A stretch of DNA of 64,000 bases from Euryarchaeota archaeon (GTDB lineage Archaea > Thermoplasmatota > SW-10-69-26 > JACQPN01). Position 1 is the first letter of the stretch, and the number at the start of each line of letters is the position of its first letter. Shown here piece after piece: positions 44,530 through 50,603 of this stretch. The position numbers and the translations under genes are program-made. The stretch is taken from NCBI GenBank assembly GCA_016207515.1, contig JACQPN010000012.1, positions 120,647 through 184,646 of the forward strand, in the 5' to 3' direction. Below the pieces are notes generated by a model, which made no database searches, was not told the origin of the DNA, and worked only from the letters and a program-made list of their open reading frames with translations.

Positions 44530-44790
44530 CGCCCTCCAAGATCCGAACGCGCCGCGAATCAACGGTGGTCGACATCTGCCCTCGATGCGGCTCGGACATC
44601 GAGAGGTGCCATATCTGTGATTTGACGGCGAGGCACTTCGTATCGCCCCCGATCGATCACGTCGGCTACCGCGACCTCTACGTCTCGCGGCATGCACCTC
44701 GTCCTACTCCACGTGGAGGACGCCAGTTTTCGAACGGAGGTGGTAGAAGAGCTCGGCAGCGCGCAGTGGGAGATCGGGATGTACGCGGCG
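44530..44790 (+). pseudogene. small zinc-finger protein, copy 5 (frameshifted)
   Basis: Frame 1 reads SKIRTRRESTVVDICPRCGS, then ERCHIC and HVGYRDLYV, then loses the frame through a one-base insertion after GTCT, removing the CDRH ligands. Copy 6 carries the same insertion. The end runs directly into a tRNA fragment. A degenerate box precedes it at about 44390-44440. Confidence 0.65.
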
Positions 44791-44792
44791 AG

Positions 44793-44857
44793 GGATCAGG
44801 AGGCCGGCGCCATCCCAGGCTGAGCGCTTGATGACTCGCGACCCGCGTCATCGGCGT
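44793..44857 (-). pseudogene. fragment of a class II tRNA-like gene (anticodon loop CTCCTGA)
   Basis: Minus strand: GATGACGCGGGTCGCGAGTC-type insertion sequence, then GCTCAGCCTGGGATGGCGCC and the loop CTCCTGA (CCT). The variable arm, T arm and acceptor 3' side are missing, replaced by the end of zinc-finger copy 5. Confidence 0.6.
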
Positions 44858-44961
44858 TTCAAACCTTCTCTGCGGGCTCGTGCGTTAGGCTGGCCACGCG
44901 CGGATGCCACCGAAGACCGGCGGCCGCGCCGCGCACCGCCATCACCGACGCCGTCTCGTTA

Positions 44962-45315
44962 TCATCCGCGTCGCACAAACCGCGCCTTTGCAGCCCGGAT
45001 CATTCGCGGGTATCCCGTTCCGCGGTCGTCAAAGAGGAGGATCCAGACCTTCCGATCGCCCCGTATGACGGCATAACACGAACGGTGCTTACCGACCCGG
45101 AGGCGATGGAGCGAAGATCCTTGGCCCAAGTCGGTGAGTTTGACGACGTCTACGCCGGCTCTCGGGCGAAACGGGTCCTCGGCGAGCGCATCGATTCCCT
45201 TCTCAAAGCGTCTTCTCGAGTTTTCGGGAAGCGCCAAGTACTCGCGTTCGGCGGCCGGGTGGAAGGAGACCGAGTAGCGTGGAGCGGGCGCCCCCACTGA
45301 TTTGGGGCTTGCCAC
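44962..45315 (-). CDS. RelE/ParE-like toxin
   Basis: A 117-residue protein. RYSVSFHPAAEREYLALP, SLHRLRVGKHRSCYAVI and VWILLFDDRGTGYPRMI match RelE-family mRNA interferases. Its start lies three bases after the stop of the upstream antitoxin. Confidence 0.8.
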   Translation of the reverse strand: MASPKSVGAPAPRYSVSFHPAAEREYLALPENSRRRFEKGIDALAEDPFRPRAGVDVVKLTDLGQGSSLHRLRVGKHRSCYAVIRGDRKVWILLFDDRGTGYPRMIRAAKARFVRRG

Positions 45316-45318
45316 GAT

Positions 45319-45549
45319 TCACTTCCGCGAACGCTTCCCCTTGGCCTTTACTTTTGACCAAGGAACGGTCGCGACACGTCTTTCCCGAAGGTCGGAAAGG
45401 CGTCGCTCCATCTCGGCGATGGCCGCATCCGACGGATAGCGTTCGGCCACATCGGCAAGAAACTCGTCCCATGACATGTCGCCCTTAAGGAGAGCCAATC
45501 TGTCCCGTAGGCTGGATGCGAGCGTGATAGTCGTGTGGGACGACGCCAT
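45319..45549 (-). CDS. antitoxin of the RelE-like toxin
   Basis: Seventy-six residues: TTITLASSLRDRLALLKGD, then SWDEFLADVAERYP resembles short antitoxins with an N-terminal strand-helix DNA-binding element (DUF7557/VapB-like). Encoded just before the toxin. A cluster of three CAATTG/AATTG motifs upstream could be its operator. Confidence 0.7.
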   Translation of the reverse strand: MASSHTTITLASSLRDRLALLKGDMSWDEFLADVAERYPSDAAIAEMERRLSDLRERRVATVPWSKVKAKGKRSRK

Positions 45550-45555
45550 CGCATC

Positions 45556-45583
45556 ACAATTGGGCAATTGAGCAATTAAATGT
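45556..45583. promoter_or_regulatory. repeated AATTG operator-like sites with TATA-like element
   Basis: AATTG motifs recur every 8-9 bases at 45558, 45566 and 45574, two of them within CAATTG palindromes, just upstream of the antitoxin ATG. The spacing suits cooperative binding of an antitoxin dimer. AT-rich CATTTAATTG may be the TATA box. Confidence 0.45.
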
Positions 45584-45836
45584 TGTGGTTGGGCGGGGTT
45601 ATGGAGCACGATCTGAGGGCCAAGCATCGGGTTCGGCTGAGGAGTTGCGCTATTGGCAATAAGAGGGATCGTCGCGGGGCCGGCGAAAGTAAAGCGGCAC
45701 GCGCGGCTTGCGCGGCCCCTGGGCGGCGAAACCACTCGCACGGAGGGCCTCAACGGCAAGCGCGTTTGCACCTTCGACGGACTCCGGCTGGAAGAACCAC
45801 GTTGGAAGGCCAACTTCCCTCCATTGTCGCTTATGC

Positions 45837-46127
45837 CATCCAAGACCCGGACCCGCCGCGAATCAAGGGTTGTCGACGTCTGCCCTCGATGCGCTTCGGA
45901 CGTCGAGAAGTGCCAATTCTGCCCGAGCCAAGCGAGACACTTCGTCTCGCCGCCGATGGATCACGCGGGCGACCGCGACCTCTACGTCTCGCGACAGGCA
46001 CCTCGTCCTACTCAACGTGGAGGACGCCAGTTTTAGACGAGAGGTGGTAGAAGAGCTCGGCAGCGCGCAGTGGGAGATCGGGATGGACGCGCCGAGGGAC
46101 GGGTGCGAGTGCGATACGTGGGCATGA
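45837..46127 (+). pseudogene. small zinc-finger protein, copy 6 (frameshifted)
   Basis: Frame 1: SKTRTRRESRVVDVCPRCAS, then EKCQFC, HFVSPPMDHAGDRDLYV; a one-base insertion then shifts the frame. The rest continues in the next frame as RHLVLLNVEDASFRREVVEE and ends CECDTWA. The insertion is shared with copy 5. A tRNA-like gene follows 25 bases later. Confidence 0.7.
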
Positions 46128-46152
46128 AGACGGAATTCGCGATGAGTTTAAG

Positions 46153-46241
46153 TGGCGGGGGCGTGATTTGAACACGCGAACGCTCTCCCAAGCGTCGTCG
46201 GATTAGGAGTCCGGCGCCATCCCGGGCTAGGCGACCCCGCC
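46153..46241 (-). tRNA. class II tRNA-like gene with anticodon CCT
   Basis: Uninterrupted: acceptor GGCGGGG/CCCCGCC, T8, D arm GCCTAGCCCGGGATGGC, anticodon loop CTCCTAA (CCU, an Arg AGG decoder) on a stem with one C-A mismatch, variable arm ACGCTTGGGAGAGCGT, and T arm GCGTG-TTCAAAT-CACGC. The discriminator is A rather than G. Archaeal tRNA-Arg is class I, so the long arm makes an ordinary tRNA-Arg unlikely. Confidence 0.65.
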
Positions 46242-46279
46242 TAGTCCTTTTTTGTTTTCTTACCAGATGAAGTTGTACC

Positions 46280-46322
46280 GGGGACCCGTCGCCGAAAATG
46301 GCGAGAGGTGGCGAAACTACCC
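46280..46322. repeat. cassette box R7
   Basis: Box copy with CGCCGAAAATGGCG core. It lies 39 bases upstream of the CCT tRNA-like gene; the Mrr tail is to the right. Confidence 0.75.
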
Positions 46323-46390
46323 CTTGGCCGCGATGCTGCGCACCCTGGCCAAAATGTCGCGCCGGTTTCCCGGCCGCGCCCCTATCATGG

Positions 46391-46620
46391 TCAGATGGAC
46401 GCGAAGAACTCCGGACGAAGACGGACGGTCTCCTGGGAGGCGACGTCAACGCCAAGGCCAAGCTCCTTCAGTTTCTCGGCAAGAAGGTAGCCGTCAACGA
46501 GATCCACAAGACGCGCACCGGGGCGGCTTGCCTCGGCGCGGGCGTCGGCGGTGAAGTGGCCGATGGTGATGAGGATGCCGTGCTGGGAGCGGCCTTCCGT
46601 TGCGCCGCGGAAGTGGCGGG
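46391..46620 (-). pseudogene. Mrr-type nuclease C-terminal remnant 3
   Basis: About 75 codons: HGILITIGHFTADARAEASR, GARLVDLVDGYLLAEKLKEL, then a tail ending EFFASI at a proper stop. It is longer than the other two tails but still lacks the catalytic part. Confidence 0.65.
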
Positions 46621-46771
46621 CCACGGTCGATAGGGTCAGCCCCCCTTCCGCAGTCCATGGAATCGGGAAAAAGCTTATTATCACGGCGCAGCCATAGACG
46701 CATGTTATCCACACTGCAGATCCCTTCGGGGAACTGCAGGTGCTTATTCACTTTGATCAGGGTGACCTCTA

Positions 46772-47149
46772 TTGGCGAAGGCAGCGGTACTCATCGACGG
46801 CGGCTACTACGAGAAGGTGCGATTGGAATTCGGCCGTCCCCAGCTCGACCTCGTAGCCATGAGTGAAGAGTTTGCGGCTCCGGCGGAACGCTTGAGAACC
46901 TACTACTACGACGCTCTTCCGTGGGTCGGCGACCCGCCCGATCCGCGGGACCTAAAGCGCCGAAGGGACAAACAGCACTATTTCGAGAGCCTGAAACTAC
47001 TGGACCGTCTTGAGATCCGCCAAGGCCGGGTACAGCGGCGTGAGACCAAGTGCACGCATGGGACATCGGACGTTTCGTTTGGTCAAAAACTTGTGGACGT
47101 GAAGTTGTCGGTGGAATTGGCGCGCTTGGCGTGGAGCGGGTGTCCCTGA
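46772..47149 (+). pseudogene. NYN/PIN-like RNase protein, 3'-truncated
   Basis: TTG start, AAVLIDGGYYEKVR with the first active-site Asp, a middle region with YYYDALPW, then KLVDVKLSVELARLA. Family members continue with a second Asp cluster (usually GDSDF). Here the frame stops after 125 residues, at the spacer preceding the tRNA-like gene at 47182, so the C-terminal half has been lost to the cassette junction. Confidence 0.65.
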
Positions 47150-47181
47150 CCCCCGTTAGGGCACGGGCCGAAGATTATATG

Positions 47182-47326
47182 CGGCGGGGGCGAGATTTGA
47201 ACTCGCGAACGCTGTGTCAAGCGTGCCCGGTCTTCAGCCGGGCGCCTTACCTGACTAGGCGCTCGATGACTCGCCACGCTCGTCATCGGCGTAATCGTCC
47301 GCTCACGCGGCCGCTTACGACCCGCC
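47182..47326 (-). tRNA. class II (Ser-like) tRNA gene with anticodon GAA, interrupted
   Basis: The best cloverleaf of the group apart from an insertion: D stem GCCT/AGGC with loop AGTCAGGTA, anticodon stem CCCGG/CCGGG with loop CTGAAGA (GAA), variable arm ACGCT/AGCGT, T arm GCGAG-TTCAAAT-CTCGC, and G73. About 60 bases (roughly 47260-47319) lie between the acceptor 5' strand GGCGGG and the D arm, closely matching the insertion in the CTA gene. If spliced it would be a normal class II tRNA. Confidence 0.65.
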
Positions 47327-47366
47327 TAGTCCTTTTTTTGTTTTCCTACCAAATGAAGTTGAACCG

Positions 47367-47408
47367 GAGACCCGTCGCCGAAAACGGCGACAGGCGGCGA
47401 AACTATTC
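47367..47408. repeat. cassette box R8
   Basis: Box copy with perfect CGCCGAAAACGGCG core. It lies 41 bases upstream of the GAA tRNA-like gene; intact zinc-finger copy 7 is to the right. Confidence 0.8.
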
Positions 47409-47473
47409 CGCGGGCGCCGTCCACCTCAGCTTCGGCATCCCTGGCGAGAGAGTCATGAACCGGTCGGCGCCCC

Positions 47474-47782
47474 ATGGTGACGATTTCCATGAGCGCCGAA
47501 ACAAGAACCCGCCGCGAGTCCCGCATAGTGGACGTCTGCCGGCGATGCGGCTCGGATGTCGAGAGGTGCCACTTCTGCCCTGATGAAGCGAGACACTTCG
47601 TTTCTCCGCCGACGGATCACGTCGGCGACCGCGACCTCTACGTCTGCGATAGGCACATTATCCTACTCAACGTCGAGGACGCCAGTTTTCGAAAGGAAGT
47701 GACCGAACGGCTGGGCAGCGCGCAGTGGGAGATCGGGATGTACGCGCCGACGGATGGGTGCGAGTGCGATAGGTGGGCATGA
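47474..47782 (+). CDS. small zinc-finger protein, copy 7 (intact)
   Basis: Intact family member of 102 residues (97 from the second ATG at 47489). Ligands CRRCGSDVERCHFC, RHF, DHV and CDRH; C-terminus SAQWEIGMYAPTDGCECDRW. Differences from copy 2 are mostly synonymous or conservative, which suggests the protein has been under selection. It is convergent with the CAT tRNA-like gene 79 bases downstream. Confidence 0.7.
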   Translation: MVTISMSAETRTRRESRIVDVCRRCGSDVERCHFCPDEARHFVSPPTDHVGDRDLYVCDRHIILLNVEDASFRKEVTERLGSAQWEIGMYAPTDGCECDRWA

Positions 47783-47860
47783 GGACGGCGTGCGATGCCA
47801 TTGGCGCGCCTGGGGCGAGCATTTGCGGCCATCGCAAGGACACGGGGCGAAGATTATATG

Positions 47861-47948
47861 CGGCGGGGGCGTGATTTGAACACGCGAACGCCCTCCCAGG
47901 CGTGCCCGATCATGAGTCGGGCGCCATCCCAAGCTAGGCGACCCCGCC
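47861..47948 (-). tRNA. class II (Ser-like) tRNA gene with anticodon CAT
   Basis: Uninterrupted: acceptor GGCGGGG/CCCCGCC, G73, T8, a 3-bp D stem GCC/GGC with a G-rich D loop, anticodon stem CCCGA/TCGGG with loop CTCATGA (CAU), variable arm ACGCC-TGGGAG-GGCGT, and T arm GCGTG-TTCAAAT-CACGC. Except for the anticodon it is close to the CTA gene at 37912. The CAU anticodon would normally belong to class I Met or Ile2 tRNA. Confidence 0.7.
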
Positions 47949-47987
47949 TAGCCCCTTTTTGTTTTCATACCAAATGAAGTTGAACGG

Positions 47988-48029
47988 GGGACCCGTCGCC
48001 GAAAACGGCGGCAGGCGGCGAATCTACTC
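47988..48029. repeat. cassette box R9
   Basis: Box copy with perfect core and GAATCTACTCG tail, 40 bases upstream of the CAT tRNA-like gene. It is the right-hand end of the array. Confidence 0.75.
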
Positions 48030-48190
48030 GGGGATTTGCCCATAGATGTGCGCGTAGCGGCGGCCGAAATGAATGGAGTACGCCCTGGACTTGAGTGTCT
48101 CCCAGTCGAAGGCCGCCGCGAGGCGCAAGGCGTCGGGGCGGGCGTTCCGAAGGACGTCCACGTCGCCACACGGCTCGCAACGGACGGGTT
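48024..48190 (-). pseudogene. unidentified protein, C-terminal remnant
   Basis: An open frame ending at a TAG inside box R9 reads RNARPDALRLAAAFDWETLK, then SIHFGRRYAHIYGQIPE. It looks like the end of a real protein, perhaps the C-terminus of a nucleotidyltransferase-type gene, but no start is found. No homologue is recognised. Confidence 0.4.
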
Positions 48191-48379
48191 AGGGGCGGGG
48201 GTTGGAGTTGGGGCGCGCAGATGGTGTATGTTTAGGCGGCGGATTAGTCTTGGGCGCTTCAAACTAGAAAAAGAAAACGAAAGCGGATGTGGATCCGGAT
48301 GTGCAAGTCACGTCGTCCGCGAAACCCCGGGCCCTGACGCCATGTTCACGCGTTCCGTCCTGTTTGTGTCGCGGAGGGG

Positions 48380-49303
48380 TCAGCTTGAGGTCAAAATTTC
48401 TTCGAGAAGGCCGGATGATGCCATTCTAATATTCAGGATGAAATCGATCTTGTGGAACGCTTCTTCCAGGGGCGCCCTCGTCTCGTCCCATCCTTTGCCG
48501 TCGGTGATCCAGACGAAGGTGTGTCCGTCCTGAGAAACATGGCGCTGAAGCGTTTGGTACTCGCCCGCGGTTGCTTTTAGCTTCGAACCGCCACCGCCGT
48601 AATGGTTCACTTCAAACAGGAAAAGCCTCGACCCCGAGCGCACGGCGAAATCAAATTCCCGTGACGTTTTGTCCACCGAGACCTTCAACCCCCACGAGTC
48701 TCCAATCATTTTGGATGTAGCTTGCTCCAAGAAATCCAGCCGGTGCCGTGCACAAATCGGCTTCAGGATCCCCCCCACAAGCATCTCCATTGCGTCGCCG
48801 CTTCGATTCTTTCTTGCGTTAGAGTCCAACCCCGCCTCGATGCCTATGACGTAGTCCACGATGCTTTTGATCGACTTGTTGCCCAGCAGACGCAAGAAGC
48901 CTGTCCTCGAAGCGAAGGTTACGATGCTATCGATTTCCTCGGACGATAGGGCTGCTTTCTGGCCAAAGCTGAACTCATCATACGTAGGGACTCCGCCATC
49001 AATTTTCGTCAGAATCTTGAATTCTCTTTCGCGCGAAGCCACTAACACGGGGATCGTGCGAGCGATACCCGGATGCCTCGCAAGCAATTCGCGCAGCGCT
49101 TCCTCGGGATTCGGTTTTCCGACGAGGTAGTTTAGGGTATTCAGGTCCATTTCTATTTCGTGCGTGTTGGCCAAGACCTTCGTCCAGTTAACGAAATAAT
49201 CCCAGCCCGTAATTGTGTCTACCCGCGTTTTCATGAGGTACTCGAAAACCTGGGCTGGCTCGTTGAGACCAAGCGTTCGCTGGATGGCTGGGTGGTTTTT
49301 CAT
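48380..49303 (-). CDS. DpnII-type restriction endonuclease (GATC)
   Basis: A 307-residue protein of the DpnII/MboI family. VDYVIGIEAGLDSNARKNRS, GDAMEMLVGG and REFDFAVRSG followed by LFLFEVNHYGG give the acidic/Lys nuclease core. Its gene overlaps the dam-type methylase gene by four bases, the standard GATC restriction-modification layout. Base composition is less GC-rich than the flanks, suggesting transfer. Confidence 0.88.
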   Translation of the reverse strand: MKNHPAIQRTLGLNEPAQVFEYLMKTRVDTITGWDYFVNWTKVLANTHEIEMDLNTLNYLVGKPNPEEALRELLARHPGIARTIPVLVASREREFKILTKIDGGVPTYDEFSFGQKAALSSEEIDSIVTFASRTGFLRLLGNKSIKSIVDYVIGIEAGLDSNARKNRSGDAMEMLVGGILKPICARHRLDFLEQATSKMIGDSWGLKVSVDKTSREFDFAVRSGSRLFLFEVNHYGGGGSKLKATAGEYQTLQRHVSQDGHTFVWITDGKGWDETRAPLEEAFHKIDFILNIRMASSGLLEEILTSS

Positions 49304-50217
49304 CGGTAGACCGTTTCCCTTGTGAAATCGTCGATGCGCCCCGCCTTCGGTGCCGTCGTGGGCCGCTCGAGATTAGTCACGACAATTTCGTCCACGTTTC
49401 CACGCCCCGTTCCTTTCGAGTTGATGAACCTGGGGCACCTCACGGGCTTCGTGATGAATGCCTTATAGAGGTCACGAATGAAGGGGGTGTCCGAATTGCT
49501 CAGCAAGAGATGACAACCGCGCGAGTCCAATTCCGAGAAAACATCCGCGAGCCTGGACTGTTCCCGCCGACCGAAAGAGTTCTTCGTGTAGGCCGTGAAA
49601 TTCGATGTTTCAGAAAGAGGATCGTACGGTGGATCAAAATAAATGAAATCCTTCGCTTTGGCCGAGTTTAGGACGCCTTCGAAATCTCCGTGAGCAAGCT
49701 TGGAAGTCCGAAGCAGCTTCGAAGCCAGCAAGAGGTTCTCTTGATCCAAAATCTTGGGGTTCTTGTAGCTGCCAAGCGGGACGTTGAATTCTCCTTTGGA
49801 ATTGACTCGGTACAGTCCATTGAAACACGTCTTATTCAGATAGATCAGTCTCGCCGCCCGCTGAATTTCGGAAAGTCCACGGGGGGATAGCCGTCGGGTT
49901 GCGTAGAAGTAGTCTCGATTGTGGTTCTGTTCGTGGGCTCGCAATTCTGCCACTATTGCGTCGACAGAATCCCGGACGGCTTCGTACGCGACAACTAATT
50001 CCTCGTTCGAGTCGATCAAGACCGCCTCGTCCGGCGCCAAATCGAAAAACAACGCACCGCCGCCAAGGAACGGCTCGTGGTACCTGCCCATGTTCGGCGG
50101 AATGAGGCCCATCGAATGGAATTGGGCGAGGAGTGCTGCCTTTCCGCCGGCCCACTTGACAAACGGTCGAGCCCGCAGTCGCGTGATCCGCGCAAACCTG
50201 CCCGACGCTTGGCCCAT
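49300..50217 (-). CDS. DNA adenine N6-methyltransferase (Dam/DpnM type)
   Basis: A 305-residue D12-class methylase. FVKWAGGKAALLAQF is the SAM motif, YHEPFLGGGALFF follows, and the catalytic DPPY lies in FIYFDPPYDPLS. It would protect GATC sites from the endonuclease encoded behind it. A divergent winged-helix gene with a palindromic operator lies upstream. Confidence 0.93.
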   Translation of the reverse strand: MGQASGRFARITRLRARPFVKWAGGKAALLAQFHSMGLIPPNMGRYHEPFLGGGALFFDLAPDEAVLIDSNEELVVAYEAVRDSVDAIVAELRAHEQNHNRDYFYATRRLSPRGLSEIQRAARLIYLNKTCFNGLYRVNSKGEFNVPLGSYKNPKILDQENLLLASKLLRTSKLAHGDFEGVLNSAKAKDFIYFDPPYDPLSETSNFTAYTKNSFGRREQSRLADVFSELDSRGCHLLLSNSDTPFIRDLYKAFITKPVRCPRFINSKGTGRGNVDEIVVTNLERPTTAPKAGRIDDFTRETVYR

Positions 50218-50263
50218 CTAGCGGATCAACTAGGCCGGTCGGAAAGAACGTAGTTACCGCCTA

Positions 50264-50281
50264 ATTACCACTTCTGGTAAT
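50264..50281. promoter_or_regulatory. palindromic operator between the dam-type and HTH genes
   Basis: ATTACCA-CTTC-TGGTAAT is a perfect 7-bp inverted repeat. Further half sites GTTACC (50253) and TGGTAA (50297) flank it. The site lies in the divergent promoter region, and is a likely target of the winged-helix protein encoded at 50319. Confidence 0.6.
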
Positions 50282-50318
50282 AATCGTGAAATGATGTGGT
50301 AAGGCATGTTCGGGTTCG

Positions 50319-50603
50319 ATGGCGGACTGGACCAAGATTGCTTTTGTGCGTTCCAGCGAGCTGCGATTCAGAATCCTGGTGGAACTCTCGGCATCCAAGT
50401 TGCTTCCCGGCGAGTTAGTCGAAAGACTCGAAAAACACGCTTCGCATGTTAGTCGGGCGCTAGGCGAACTCTCGGAGGCGGGACTCGCGGTCTGTCTCGC
50501 ACCCACTGTGGCCAAGGGGAGGTACTATGACATCACGCCTGCGGGGCGCGTGGTTCTCGCGGAGATAGCAAAGGCCGCCATGGCCCGGGGCAAGGACGAA
50601 TGA
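50319..50603 (+). CDS. winged-helix regulator of a methyltransferase/restriction locus
   Basis: A 94-residue ArsR/MarR-like winged helix: RFRILVELSASKLLPGELVE, then HVSRALGELSEAGL and GRYYDITPAGRVVLAEI. It is divergent from the dam-type gene and overlaps the next methyltransferase by four bases, so it may control both. Confidence 0.75.
   Translation: MADWTKIAFVRSSELRFRILVELSASKLLPGELVERLEKHASHVSRALGELSEAGLAVCLAPTVAKGRYYDITPAGRVVLAEIAKAAMARGKDE

Noticed and set aside
46153..46241. An ordinary tRNA-Arg(CCT)
   Set aside because: Archaeal tRNA-Arg is class I. The long variable arm, arm sequences and flanking box group it with the Ser-like genes.
47861..47948. An ordinary Met or Ile2 tRNA (CAT)
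   Set aside because: Both are class I tRNAs. This gene is nearly the same as the CTA gene outside the anticodon and has a long variable arm.
37544..48029. The repeated boxes as a CRISPR array
   Set aside because: Spacing varies from several hundred to over a thousand bases, the intervals contain genes, and no cas genes are present.
37544..48029. A classical integron with attC sites
   Set aside because: The boxes are short simple hairpins without the paired core sites of attC, and no tyrosine recombinase or attI is visible. Kept only as an analogy.
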